Shown here piece by piece: positions 56,103-64,000 of a stretch of 64,000 nt of DNA. The stretch comes from Clostridiales bacterium (GTDB lineage Bacteria; Bacillota; Clostridia; Oscillospirales; Acutalibacteraceae): assembly GCA_019422525.1 (NCBI GenBank), contig JAHZDE010000002.1, forward strand, positions 124,001 to 188,000. The letters are read 5' to 3'. Numbering within the stretch: position 1 is the stretch's first letter; the number at the start of each line of letters is the position of its first letter. A program made the position numbers and the translations under genes. Below the pieces are notes generated by a model that saw nothing but the letters and a program-made list of their open reading frames with translations, was not told where the DNA came from and did not search any database.

Positions 56103-57395
56103 TTACATAGAAAGATCAGAAGCCATGGTGGTAATCACCAGATAGTCTTCCAAAAACTGATCTTCCAAAGAAATCGGCTTTTCTTCGCCGGTTTTCATAT
56201 TTTTCAGTTTTCCTTGCTTTTCTTCCAGCTCGTTGTCACCCAACACCAGTGTAAAGGCGGCTCCGATTTTGTTGGCATATTTCATCTGAGCCTTTAAGCC
56301 TCGGCCGCATACATCACAGGCAGCCACTACACCGCTGCTTTGCAGCAGGTTGGTAAGGCGGAAAGCTTCCTGGCTGGCTTTTTCACCCATAGAAGCAATA
56401 TAAATCTCACAGGTGGGCGGTTCAGGAATTGTAATTTTCTGAGCTTCCAATACCAGCATGAGGCGCTCCATGCCCAAACCAAATCCCAGACCAGCCATGG
56501 ATTTTCCGCCCATCTGCTCGGTCAGGCCGTCGTACCGGCCGCCGCCGCAGACAGTGCTCTGGGCGCCCAAATCGTTGCTGACAAATTCAAATACAGTGCG
56601 GTTGTAGTAGTCCAAACCGCGGACAATGGTGGGGTTAATCACAAATTCCACACCGGCGGCCTTCAAATAAGTCTGCACGCCTTCAAAATGTGCTTTACAG
56701 TCATCGCAAAGATAGTCCAAAATATGCGGAGCTCCCTCTGCAATCTTGGAGCATACCGGACTCTTGCAGTCCAGAATTCTCATGGGATTGCGCTCCAAGC
56801 GGGACAGGCAGGTCTCGCACAGCTCGTCTTTGTAGCCTTCAAAGTATTTCTTCAATGCTTCATAGAATTTGGCACGGCAGGTGGGGCAGCCAATGGAGTT
56901 CAGTTCCAGAGTCAGGTTCTTTACGCCCAGCCGGTCAAAAATGGATTTTGCCAAGCAGATGACCTCTGCGTCAGCCACAGGAGCCTCGGCGCCGAACATC
57001 TCCACACCAAACTGGTGGAACTCCCGCAGACGGCCAGCCTGAGGTTTTTCGTAACGATAGCAGGAAGTGAGATAATAAAGCTTCACCGGAAGCCCTTCGT
57101 TATAAAGAGCGTGTTCCAGCATGGCGCGAACCGCACCAGCGGTGCCTTCCGGTCGCAAGGTAATGGAACGGCCACCCTTATCAGTAAAGGTATACATTTG
57201 CTTTTCCACCACATCCGTGGTATCGCCAACACTGCGCAAAAACAGCTCGGTATGCTCAAACACCGGCGTACGCACTTCTCCAAAGCCGTGAATAGTGGCT
57301 TCACTGCGCATCACATCTTCAACAACCTGCCATTTGCTGCTTTGGGGCGGGTAAAGGTCTTGTGTGCCCTTGGGCGCCTGTGTTAATAATGCCAT
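56103..57395 (-). CDS. hisS: Histidyl-tRNA synthetase
   Basis: HisS charges tRNA-His. The 430-residue class II enzyme starts APKGTQDLYPPQSSKW. It has motif 2 LTSCYRYEKPQAGRLREFHQ, the histidine-binding loops RGLDYYNRTVFEF and CGGGRYDGLTEQMGGKS, motif 3 in GLGFGLGMERLMLVLE, and a C-terminal anticodon-binding domain. ATG at 57395 follows AAAGGAG; the longer frame runs into the T-box leader. It is the first gene of hisS-aspS and is regulated by the T-box leader upstream. Confidence 0.97.
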   Translation of the reverse strand: MALLTQAPKGTQDLYPPQSSKWQVVEDVMRSEATIHGFGEVRTPVFEHTELFLRSVGDTTDVVEKQMYTFTDKGGRSITLRPEGTAGAVRAMLEHALYNEGLPVKLYYLTSCYRYEKPQAGRLREFHQFGVEMFGAEAPVADAEVICLAKSIFDRLGVKNLTLELNSIGCPTCRAKFYEALKKYFEGYKDELCETCLSRLERNPMRILDCKSPVCSKIAEGAPHILDYLCDDCKAHFEGVQTYLKAAGVEFVINPTIVRGLDYYNRTVFEFVSNDLGAQSTVCGGGRYDGLTEQMGGKSMAGLGFGLGMERLMLVLEAQKITIPEPPTCEIYIASMGEKASQEAFRLTNLLQSSGVVAACDVCGRGLKAQMKYANKIGAAFTLVLGDNELEEKQGKLKNMKTGEEKPISLEDQFLEDYLVITTMASDLSM

Positions 57396-57424
57396 AGTAT
57401 TCTGTTCTCCTTTATATAAATGTA

Positions 57425-57464
57425 TAAAAATAAAATACCCCCGTCCCAACAAAGGGACGAGGGG
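57425..57464 (-). terminator. T-box regulated terminator
   Basis: On the minus strand a GC-rich stem (CCCCTCGTCCC with GGGACGGGGG, one bulge) is followed by TATTTTATTTTT, directly before the hisS ribosome site. Confidence 0.85.
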
Positions 57465-57660
57465 AATCCTCGCGGTGCCACCCTTTTTCAAGGACATTCT
57501 CAAAGGGAAATGTCCTCCTTTTCTTCCTTAACGCGGAAAACGCACAGCAAAGCTGCGGCAGCTCCCGGGTGTCCTTCGGATCGCTTCTTTTTCGGACAGG
57601 TTCTCAGTCAAGGCCTGTCCTCCCTGTAGAAGAAGCGAACGTACTGCTCCCGTTCATCGC
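57425..57660 (-). promoter_or_regulatory. T-box riboswitch leader of hisS-aspS
   Basis: Read on the minus strand, the leader has a stem I region starting GATGAACGGGAGCAGTA, an AGGGAGG element, then GAAGGACACC with a candidate specifier codon CAC (His) at 57571-57569. The conserved T-box core GGGTGGCACCGCG follows (57484-57471), then a terminator. Uncharged tRNA-His would pair with the specifier and the T-box and favour antitermination. The T-box core is unmistakable; the specifier assignment is by position and by the downstream gene. Confidence 0.9.
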
Positions 57661-57709
57661 CGGTATAAAACAAAAGTCATTCAAGATACAAAACGAATAT
57701 AATGAAAAT

Positions 57710-58111
57710 TTATGCAGGATTTACAATGCTTCGCCAATCCAGATCGCCTCGTTCTAAACCATGAATCAGGACTTCAGCAGTTGCAATATTGGTTGCAACA
57801 GGAATATTATGCATATCACAAAGCCGGAGGAGGTTCATATCGTTAGGCTCGTGAGGTTTGGGGCTGAGAGGGTCCCGGAAAAACAACAACAAGTCAATTT
57901 CGTTGCAGGCAATTCGGGCTGCAATCTGCTGGTCACCGCCCTGAGAGCCACTCAAAAAGCGCTGAATTTGAAGTCCGGTAGCTTCTGAAACCATCTTTCC
58001 GGTTGTGCCGGTAGCGCAGAGCAGGTGACGGCTGAGAACGCCGCAATATGCAATACAGAACTGTACCATCAGTTCCTTTTTGGCGTCATGGGCGATAAGT
58101 GCAATTTTCAA
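57710..58111 (-). CDS. mgsA: Methylglyoxal synthase
   Basis: MgsA converts dihydroxyacetone phosphate to methylglyoxal and phosphate, an escape from phosphosugar excess. The 133-residue protein has LKIALIAHDAKKELMVQFC (catalytic-site His), LCATGTTGKMVSEATGL, SGSQGGDQQIAARI with the catalytic Asp, and LLFFRDPLSPKPHEPNDM. The start is TTG at 58111 behind AGGAGG; the longer frame to 58189 overlaps minD. It lies 68 bp after minD, the same order as in several Firmicutes mre clusters. Confidence 0.93.
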   Translation of the reverse strand: MKIALIAHDAKKELMVQFCIAYCGVLSRHLLCATGTTGKMVSEATGLQIQRFLSGSQGGDQQIAARIACNEIDLLLFFRDPLSPKPHEPNDMNLLRLCDMHNIPVATNIATAEVLIHGLERGDLDWRSIVNPA

Positions 58112-58179
58112 TCTTGACTCCTCCTTTGTAGTAATTGTATCCTGAATATTGAGTGAAAATCGAGTGGATGCGCTCCCTT

Positions 58180-58926
58180 TTACAGCCAACGAAGGGAGGC
58201 TAAAGGAACCCGTTCTCCTTCCAGACGGGCTGCCAGACGGGAATAAGCCATGGCGCCGGAAGAGCGCCGGGAAGCTGGCTGTGATTTTGCAGCGGCCGTG
58301 GTCAAATGAAAATCTTCCGGGATCACGGCAATCAAGCGAAGGCCGGATTCGTCAATCATCGAATCCAAATCTTCAAAACATCCCAGTTTACGAAAACGGC
58401 TGTACTGAAAGCGGTTAATCACCATACGTTGTTCCTGAATCCCCGCTTCAGTCAAAAGGCGGTGTACAATAGCAGTGTCCCTTACACAAACAGGGTCAGG
58501 ATTCGTGACTACCAAAGCTCGCTGGGCAGCGGCAATGGCAGAGAAAAATCCAAGCCCCACACCAGCGGGGCTATCGATAAGCACATGATCGTAATAAGCT
58601 GCAATAAGAGGGATCAACTGCTTCATAATTTCCGGCGAGACAGTATCCTGTTCCCGCGCCGGAGCAGGAAGAAGGAACAGGCCGTTAAAGCCGGGACAAG
58701 GATAAATAGCCCGAATTGGCTCGCAGCGGCCGGCAGTCACATCAGAAATATCATAGACCAGACTGGCATCCACTCCGAGCATACGGTCCAGACTTCTCAG
58801 TCCGGCATCACCGTCCACGAGAAGGACCCTTCTGCCCCGTTGTGACAGCGCACAGGCAAGACCCACCGAAGTAGTGGATTTCCCGACGCCGCCTTTTCCA
58901 GATGTAATAACCGTAATTGCTCCCAT
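58180..58926 (-). CDS. minD: MinD-type ATPase without the usual membrane-targeting tail
   Basis: MinD is a ParA-like ATPase that positions division. The 248-residue protein has the deviant Walker A SGKGGVGKSTTSVGLACAL with the signature Lys, LLVDGDAGLRSLDRMLGV, LIDSPAGVGLGFFSAI and VVTNPDPVCVRDTAI. Two features differ from classical MinD: the chain ends in LEGERVPLASLRWL with no amphipathic membrane-targeting helix (usually a basic-Phe-rich end), and no MinC or MinE is adjacent. The mreBCD-pbp2 context is typical for minD. It may act in another way, so the symbol is given with reserve. Confidence 0.82.
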   Translation of the reverse strand: MGAITVITSGKGGVGKSTTSVGLACALSQRGRRVLLVDGDAGLRSLDRMLGVDASLVYDISDVTAGRCEPIRAIYPCPGFNGLFLLPAPAREQDTVSPEIMKQLIPLIAAYYDHVLIDSPAGVGLGFFSAIAAAQRALVVTNPDPVCVRDTAIVHRLLTEAGIQEQRMVINRFQYSRFRKLGCFEDLDSMIDESGLRLIAVIPEDFHLTTAAAKSQPASRRSSGAMAYSRLAARLEGERVPLASLRWL

Positions 58927-58946
58927 TCAACAATACCTCTTTTATC

Positions 58947-58975
58947 ATGTTACCACAAACTGACAGAGTAGTCAA
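58947..58975 (-). promoter_or_regulatory. Promoter of minD-mgsA
   Basis: On the minus strand TTGACT (58975-58970), 17 bp and TAACAT (58952-58947), with TG at the extended -10 position. Confidence 0.65.
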
Positions 58976-59079
58976 AGTGTTTTTGTGAATTTTATCTTAT
59001 TTTTTTGATTCTATCACTTTTTACAAAGAATAGGTTCAAAATTCAGTCAGAATACATAGGAAAACTAAATACAACTTGC

Positions 59080-61194
59080 TTACTCATTGTTGGAAAGTGT
59101 GTCAGAAGCGGAAGGGATTTGAATTTCTCCATCCTCGTCCACATATGCGTTATAGAAGTAAGCGTTAAACATATCCATAGCGATGTTTTTAGAATACGTA
59201 CTGGTAGCGCCGTGCTCCAGCACCACCGCAATGGCGATTTCCGGGTCGTCATAAGGGGCAAAGCCAATAAATGTTACATTATCGGAGTGGCCGGTACCAG
59301 TCTGAGCAGTTCCCGTTTTTGCTCCAATTTTTACACCGTAGTTAGCAAAGTTGGAGGCGGTACCACCATTTTGGGCTACCAAAGCCATGCCTTCCCGAAC
59401 GATTTCCAGATTTTCATCACTTACGCCTACTTCATTCAGCACAACAGGCTCTTTTTCTTCAATGACATTCTCCCGGGTATAGTCGGTTACTTTGTCCACC
59501 AGATGCAGCTGCATCCGATGGCCGCCATTGGCAATAGAGGCGCAATAGCTTGCCAATTGTACAGGGGTAAAAGAGTTATCCTGCTGTCCAATAGCGGCAT
59601 TGCAGGTCATACCATCGGTCCAAGTGGTACCGGAACGGCGTTCATAATCCTCGGGATTGGTAAGAACACCGCTGCTTTCCGAAACTTCCAGTCCGGTTTT
59701 CTGACCAAGGCCAAAGAGTGTTCCATAAGCATCCAGCTTTTCAATCCCGAGCCGTCTGCCAACGTCCATGAAGAATACATTACAGGATTTTTGCAATGCC
59801 GTCAACACAGTAGCATTGGAATGATAGCCCATACATTTAGGAGCAAAACCAGTGGACTCATAATAATGATAAGTTCCATCACAGAAAATGGTAGTATCCT
59901 TGGTAATAACCCCTTCCTGTAAGGCGGCCGCCGCTACCACCGGTTTAAAAATGGAGCCGGGGGCAAAAGAACCGTTAAAGGCTCGGTTAATCATAGGATA
60001 ATTTTTATTGTTATTCAACTCGTTGTAATATGCAATGTCGCTAATATACTTATTCAAATCATAAGTTGGATACGTACTGGCGGCTAAAACTTCACCGGTT
60101 TTGACATTGATCATAACAGCAGCGCCAGTCTCACAGTCTGCGCCATGGGGATCTTCGGCTGTCGGAACCGCATTCTCCTTGGTAGCCTTGGCATTTTTGG
60201 CCAAAGAAGCGTTAGTTACAGCCTGAATCCGGGAATCAAGCGTTAAGTATACAGTGTTGCCGGCTTCGGGGGCCACCTCTACCTCAGAGCTGGTTAAATT
60301 TCCTTCCTTGTCCGTTTCAATAGACAACTTTCCGTTTTTACCACGAAGGACATCTTCCATAGCGTATTCAATACCATTTTGTCCCATGGTATCATCATAA
60401 GAATACCCAGAAAGGTTATCTTCCAGATCAAAAATATTGCCATCTTCTTTAAATGAATCGTATTCTTCTGCCGTTAAAGGGCCGGTTTTGCCAATAATAT
60501 GAGGCGCCAATGCTCCGTCCGGATACACCCGGGTAGTAGTTACATCCACACGGACTCCAGACATATTGGCAGTCCGTTCGTTGACAACCGTCATCACATC
60601 GGCAGAAATATCTTTGGCAAAGGTATAGGGGGAGTCAGCATCAAAGAGGTTTTTCTTCATATTATAGCGCACCGAGACAATCTTAATGGCATCCTCCGGC
60701 TTATAATCCTTACAATTAAATAGCTCCAGAAGCTGTGTCATACACTCATCTGCTGTAGCATAGGAGTTCATGTGCAGCATACTGCTGCTTTTCAAGAACT
60801 CAATTTCAGAATCGTTGTTCTCTTTAAAAGAATACGTACCATCCTCATTCAATTCGATGGGCAAAACATCAATCCAGGAGGTTTTGGTCTCTTCCATAAT
60901 TCCAATCAATTCCAAAATGGTATCATTCAGATGGTCGTGGTCAATCAGGGTGTCATCAAAAACGATATCATAACAAGTGCTGTTCATTGCCAGTGCATTC
61001 CCGTTTCTGTCCAGGATTTCCCCGCGAGTAGCAGTGAGCTTAATATAGGAGGACGAGGTGGAATTGGATAAGTCATAGTAAGTTTGGCCATCAATAATCT
61101 GCCACTGAAACAGCCGTACAGCAAACAAGCTGAAGATTCCCAGTAAAAGCAATGCGCAGACAACATAGCGGCCAAAACCAAGGAATTTTTTCAC
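59080..61194 (-). CDS. mrdA: Penicillin-binding protein 2 (MrdA-type, elongasome)
   Basis: The transpeptidase crosslinks side-wall peptidoglycan. The 704-residue protein has an N-terminal membrane anchor (about 8-28), a dimerisation/linker domain (about 50-330), and a C-terminal transpeptidase domain. Its active-site motifs are APGSIFKPVVAAAAL (Ser-x-x-Lys), SCNVFFMDVGRR (Ser-x-Asn) and GAKTGTAQTG (Lys-Thr-Gly). Its place after mreBCD marks it as the elongation PBP. There is no signal cleavage site. No rodA glycosyltransferase is in the window. AGGAGG precedes the ATG. Confidence 0.93.
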   Translation of the reverse strand: MKKFLGFGRYVVCALLLLGIFSLFAVRLFQWQIIDGQTYYDLSNSTSSSYIKLTATRGEILDRNGNALAMNSTCYDIVFDDTLIDHDHLNDTILELIGIMEETKTSWIDVLPIELNEDGTYSFKENNDSEIEFLKSSSMLHMNSYATADECMTQLLELFNCKDYKPEDAIKIVSVRYNMKKNLFDADSPYTFAKDISADVMTVVNERTANMSGVRVDVTTTRVYPDGALAPHIIGKTGPLTAEEYDSFKEDGNIFDLEDNLSGYSYDDTMGQNGIEYAMEDVLRGKNGKLSIETDKEGNLTSSEVEVAPEAGNTVYLTLDSRIQAVTNASLAKNAKATKENAVPTAEDPHGADCETGAAVMINVKTGEVLAASTYPTYDLNKYISDIAYYNELNNNKNYPMINRAFNGSFAPGSIFKPVVAAAALQEGVITKDTTIFCDGTYHYYESTGFAPKCMGYHSNATVLTALQKSCNVFFMDVGRRLGIEKLDAYGTLFGLGQKTGLEVSESSGVLTNPEDYERRSGTTWTDGMTCNAAIGQQDNSFTPVQLASYCASIANGGHRMQLHLVDKVTDYTRENVIEEKEPVVLNEVGVSDENLEIVREGMALVAQNGGTASNFANYGVKIGAKTGTAQTGTGHSDNVTFIGFAPYDDPEIAIAVVLEHGATSTYSKNIAMDMFNAYFYNAYVDEDGEIQIPSASDTLSNNE

Positions 61195-61232
61195 GAAAAG
61201 GGCCTCCTTTCAAAAAGGGCTGGTAAGAGGTG

Positions 61233-61745
61233 TCAATCAGCAGGACGAATGAGCATAGCAAACGCACGGTTAAAGTAAAACGTAATAGGGGTCAATACCA
61301 GAGAATAAGCGATACGGGGCAAGTAATGGTATAACAAAGCGTAAACAGGATACTCATAATTGTACAGGACATAGTAAAATAGCCACTGCAGCAGCACAAT
61401 TACCAGCAGAGATACGGTATTGACCAAAAAAGAAGTGAGCAGGTTGGTGCGGAAAAGGTTTGCAGACAGCGCGCTGATAAGATAACAGAATATGGCCAGC
61501 ATAATGCCGTGGAAGCCCAAAGCAGCACCAATTCCAAAATCAATCAGCAAGCCGCCGAAAATTCCAAAAGCCATAGCTGGAAGTTCAGGCTCAAACATGG
61601 CAATTGCCAGTACAGCAGGAATAATCAAAATGGGACGCGCCCCAAAAAGAGAAGGTAAAAGCCCGGGCGTCTGTTGTATCATATACAATACCAGTAATTC
61701 AAGCCCATAGGCAAAATAGCGGATAAAGCGGTATCGATTTTCCAT
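61233..61745 (-). CDS. mreD: Rod-shape protein MreD
   Basis: The 170-residue protein is a multi-pass membrane protein with about five helices, including the conserved LLPSLFGARPILIIPAVLAI and AMFEPELPAMAFGIFGGLLIDFG. MreD links MreC, RodA and PBP2 in the elongasome. Its start codon follows the mreC stop directly, so the two are probably translationally coupled. The length is typical. Confidence 0.92.
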   Translation of the reverse strand: MENRYRFIRYFAYGLELLVLYMIQQTPGLLPSLFGARPILIIPAVLAIAMFEPELPAMAFGIFGGLLIDFGIGAALGFHGIMLAIFCYLISALSANLFRTNLLTSFLVNTVSLLVIVLLQWLFYYVLYNYEYPVYALLYHYLPRIAYSLVLTPITFYFNRAFAMLIRPAD

Positions 61746-62684
61746 TTACTCACCCTCCGAAGAAGTGGACGGAGAGGGGCTGGGAGACGGGGAAGGAGAA
61801 GCGGAAGCCTTATCATCGTCAGACTGAGATTCGGTAATGGCGATTTCACCTTTGCCTTCAAAATCAGTGAGGACGAAGACATCCCGGACATTTTTTACAT
61901 CTACAAAAGGCTCCACCAAAGCATACTGAGAAACTCCGTTATCTTCATAGCGCAGTTCTTTTACCGTACCGATTAAGAGGTCTTTCGGGTACATGCCGGA
62001 AAGGCCCGTTGTGGTAATAATATCACCGGCTTCGATGGTGTTTTCCGAAGTCAGATAAGCCAGCTTGATATATCCTTCGTCTGCCAGCTGAATATCGCAG
62101 CCGGTTACACCGGTATCACGGGTCTTTTTTGCAATAGCGCCGATTTTCGTATTGGGAGAAAACAGCGTGGTTACCCGACTGGAAGTGGTATACACCTCGG
62201 ATACCCAACCGACCACACCGTCACCGGTAATCACAGGGTCGTTTTTCGATACGCCATTTAAAGAACCCTGGTCAATGGAAAAGCTGTAAAATACATCATT
62301 CGGGTCTCTGCCTATTACCGTAGCCGGCAGCATTTGGTAATCTTTGTTGGCTTTTTTCAATTCCAAAACAGTTTCATACTGTTCGTTTTTTTGCTTCATT
62401 TCATAATAATCTACCAGCTGTTCCCGCAGCTTGGTGATTTCTTCTTTCAAAGCATCGTTTTCGGCTTGAAGCTGTTCATTGGACACGGTAACATCCTCGG
62501 CTAAAACGGCTGCATTGGTAGTAACACCGGTGCTGATTTTCTGCATGGGGGAGGAGATAAATCCCAGCAGGTTTGCAGTAACGGAGCTGCCTACACTGGT
62601 AGTGTAGAGCATAAGACCCAGCAGGACAAAAACCGAAGCAAGCAAAATTTTAAAACTCCGGGTATGAAAAAAATCTTTCAACAA
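61746..62684 (-). CDS. mreC: Rod-shape protein MreC
   Basis: MreC is a bitopic protein that bridges MreB and the cell-wall enzymes. The 312-residue protein has an N-terminal membrane helix (about 9-30), a coiled coil (about 60-115, NEQLQAENDALKEEITKLRE) and two beta-barrel regions containing VIGRDPNDVFYSFSIDQGSL and GITTTGLSGMYPKDLLIGTV-like segments. The tail is a Ser-Pro repeat (SPSPSPSPSPST) that is longer than usual and probably disordered. The start is TTG (62684 or 62681) behind AGGAGG; there is no ATG with a site. The gene lies 200 bp after mreB. Confidence 0.9.
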   Translation of the reverse strand: MLKDFFHTRSFKILLASVFVLLGLMLYTTSVGSSVTANLLGFISSPMQKISTGVTTNAAVLAEDVTVSNEQLQAENDALKEEITKLREQLVDYYEMKQKNEQYETVLELKKANKDYQMLPATVIGRDPNDVFYSFSIDQGSLNGVSKNDPVITGDGVVGWVSEVYTTSSRVTTLFSPNTKIGAIAKKTRDTGVTGCDIQLADEGYIKLAYLTSENTIEAGDIITTTGLSGMYPKDLLIGTVKELRYEDNGVSQYALVEPFVDVKNVRDVFVLTDFEGKGEIAITESQSDDDKASASPSPSPSPSPSTSSEGE

Positions 62685-62831
62685 TACACGCCTCCTTGTG
62701 ATGCAGGCCCCATCAGACAACTGCGGTACATAAGGAATCAAAAACAACGAAAGGGGCCCGGGGTCTGAAAATACAGAAAGGGCTATCGCTCATTTCCCAA
62801 AGCAGAAGTGTCTGCCAGAAGGAGAAAAGAG

Positions 62832-62846
62832 CGGCAGCCCCTGCCG
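62832..62846 (-). terminator. Hairpin between mreB and mreC
   Basis: CGGCAG, GGG and CTGCCG (minus strand) form a short stem-loop followed by CTCTTTTCTCC, a weak terminator or processing site. The rest of the 200-bp gap shows no clear promoter. Confidence 0.45.
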
Positions 62847-62885
62847 TACATTTACTTTTTCAATACGTTTCAAAGGGAGTACGGC

Positions 62886-63899
62886 TTAGCGGCGGTTATT
62901 CTTATAGTACTCCCGAGGCATGACAATTTCCAAACGCTTGCCGGTACCATCCACCACGCAGTCCAAAGGACGCTCCGCAACATGGACGGGCATACCGGTT
63001 TCCTGTGCCACCAACTGGTCCAGGCCACGCAGAAGAGCGCCGCCGCCAGTCAACATGATGCCGTGGTCAATCACATCAGCAGAAAGCTCGGGGGGAGTCT
63101 TTTCCAGTGTGCTCTTAATGGCATCCACAATGGTCACCAGCGGGTCAGCCAGAGCATCCCGTACCTCGTCGGCATGAATGGTGACATTCTTAGGCAGGCC
63201 GTCTACCAGGTTGCGGCCCTTGATTTCCATGGTGACGTTTTCCATTTCCTCAGTGGGATAAGCGGAACCAATTTTGATTTTGATATCTTCAGCGGTGCGC
63301 TCGCCAATCAACAGGTTATATTTTTTCTTTACATAGGAAATAATGGATTCATCGAACTTATCGCCGGCTACCCGTACAGAGCAGGAGGTGACAATATCGC
63401 CCAGAGAAATAATGGCAACTTCAGCAGTACCACCGCCGATGTCTACGACCATACTGCCAGTGGGCTCTGCAACGGGAAGGCCTGCGCCGATAGCAGCGGC
63501 CATAGGCTCTTCAATCAGTTCTACTTCTTTGGCGCCGGCCTGACGGGCAGCGTCTTCAACTGCACGGCGTTCCACTTCGGTAACGCCAGAGGGGATGCAC
63601 ACAACCACACGGGGACGGCTGAAGGAATTGGATTTAATGGCCTTGCGGATAAAATGCTTCAGCATGGTAGCGGTTACGTCAAAGTCTGCAATAACACCGT
63701 CTTTCAAGGGGCGAACAGCTACAATGGAGCCGGGGGTACGGCCGATCATTTCCTTAGCCTGTGTACCAACAGCCAGCACTTCCTCGGAGCGAATATCCAC
63801 AGCCACGACGGAAGGTTCGCGCATGACAATGCCTTTTCCTTTCATAAACACCAAAGTATTTGCGGTGCCCAGGTCAATACCAATATCTTTTGAAAACAT
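62886..63899 (-). CDS. mreB: Rod-shape actin homologue MreB
   Basis: MreB forms membrane-attached filaments that guide side-wall synthesis. The 337-residue protein has the actin-fold phosphate 1 motif DIGIDLGTANTLVFMKGKG, MIGRTPGSIVAVRPLKDGVI, phosphate 2 VVDIGGGTAEVAIISLGD and the adenosine motif MLTGGGALLRGLD. ATG at 63899 is preferred, because the residues before it lack a ribosome site. It is the first gene of the mre cluster in this window. A weak promoter lies upstream. Confidence 0.96.
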   Translation of the reverse strand: MFSKDIGIDLGTANTLVFMKGKGIVMREPSVVAVDIRSEEVLAVGTQAKEMIGRTPGSIVAVRPLKDGVIADFDVTATMLKHFIRKAIKSNSFSRPRVVVCIPSGVTEVERRAVEDAARQAGAKEVELIEEPMAAAIGAGLPVAEPTGSMVVDIGGGTAEVAIISLGDIVTSCSVRVAGDKFDESIISYVKKKYNLLIGERTAEDIKIKIGSAYPTEEMENVTMEIKGRNLVDGLPKNVTIHADEVRDALADPLVTIVDAIKSTLEKTPPELSADVIDHGIMLTGGGALLRGLDQLVAQETGMPVHVAERPLDCVVDGTGKRLEIVMPREYYKNNRR

Positions 63900-63941
63900 T
63901 GAAAATTCCCCTTTCCTTCTGCCATCTTTCACTGGATGGGC

Positions 63942-63970
63942 GACATAAAAAATAAAACAAACTGTATCAA
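63942..63970 (-). promoter_or_regulatory. Candidate promoter of mreB
   Basis: On the minus strand TTGATA (63970-63965), 17 bp and TATGTC (63947-63942). The -10 element is poor. Bases 63971-64000 hold nothing else I can identify. Confidence 0.4.
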
Positions 63971-64000
63971 CAACAAAATAACACGCTTTGTAAGAGGTGA

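Noticed and set aside
1..64000. tRNA, rRNA, CRISPR arrays, insertion sequences and prophage
   Set aside because: No cloverleaf-like segments, evenly spaced direct repeats with unique spacers, transposase or integrase genes were found.

Overview
The window is bacterial chromosomal core DNA from a Firmicute of class Clostridia, most likely an anaerobic, spore-forming, gut-type Oscillospirales-like organism. The evidence is a class III (anaerobic) ribonucleotide reductase locus, the spore regulator SpoVT, a Firmicutes-type nusA-infB operon, a T-box in front of hisS-aspS, an mreBCD-pbp2-minD-mgsA cluster, a class B sortase, Gram-positive style AGGAGG ribosome binding sites, and TTG/GTG starts. 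I see no rRNA, tRNA, insertion sequence, prophage or CRISPR array.

Layout. (a) 1-5.6 kb: HxlR regulator, pentapeptide-repeat protein, nrdD-nrdG behind two NrdR-box-like sites, a small lipoprotein, spoVT. (b) 5.7-17.3 kb, plus strand: rimP-nusA-rnpM-ylxQ-infB, two small membrane proteins, rbfA-nrnA-truB-ribF, then rpsO and pnp with a structured S15 leader. (c) 17.4-26.6 kb: a K+(Na+)/H+ antiporter, proB-proA, an unknown membrane protein, three small unknown genes on the minus strand, a YfcE phosphodiesterase, a phosphohexomutase and a small HAD protein. (d) 26.6-33.7 kb, minus strand: a nadE-GNAT-DUF6688-XRE run, a glycosyltransferase, and a VanW protein with a Ser-rich repeat tail. (e) 34-41 kb: glycolipid glucosyltransferase, esterase, YitT, two HAD phosphatases, PadR regulator, sodium symporter. 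(f) 40.7-43.8 kb: a vitamin B6 salvage locus (kinase, ECF S component, MocR/PdxR-type regulator). (g) 44-53 kb: HtrA, Fur, cysteine desulfurase-ThiI-CinA, sortase B, serine hydrolase. (h) 53-64 kb, minus strand: purC, T-box-hisS-aspS, and mreBCD-pbp2 followed by minD-mgsA.

How the genes work together: region b is the translation and RNA-metabolism core (ribosome maturation, transcription elongation, initiation, RNA decay). Region c pairs ion/proton exchange with proline synthesis, both linked to osmotic balance. Regions d, g and h contain several envelope functions. Cysteine desulfurase plus ThiI is the sulfur-relay pair for tRNA 4-thiouridine.

The most unusual observation is the NrdD homologue. 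It aligns well with class III reductases along most of its length, but the conserved Met-Gly-Cys-Arg stretch that carries the thiyl-radical cysteine reads Gln-Gly-Asn-Asn. The protein also ends just where the C-terminal zinc/glycyl-radical domain should begin. It nevertheless keeps an ATP cone, an intact NrdG partner, a strong promoter and NrdR-like boxes. Other leads are the three-gene unknown cluster at 22.2-23.3 kb, the B6 salvage locus with its operator repeats, a MinD without a membrane-targeting tail or MinC/MinE, an attenuator-like hairpin before the glycolipid glucosyltransferase, and a DnaA-box-like inverted repeat at 25.95 kb. All calls come from reading the sequence; no database search was run.
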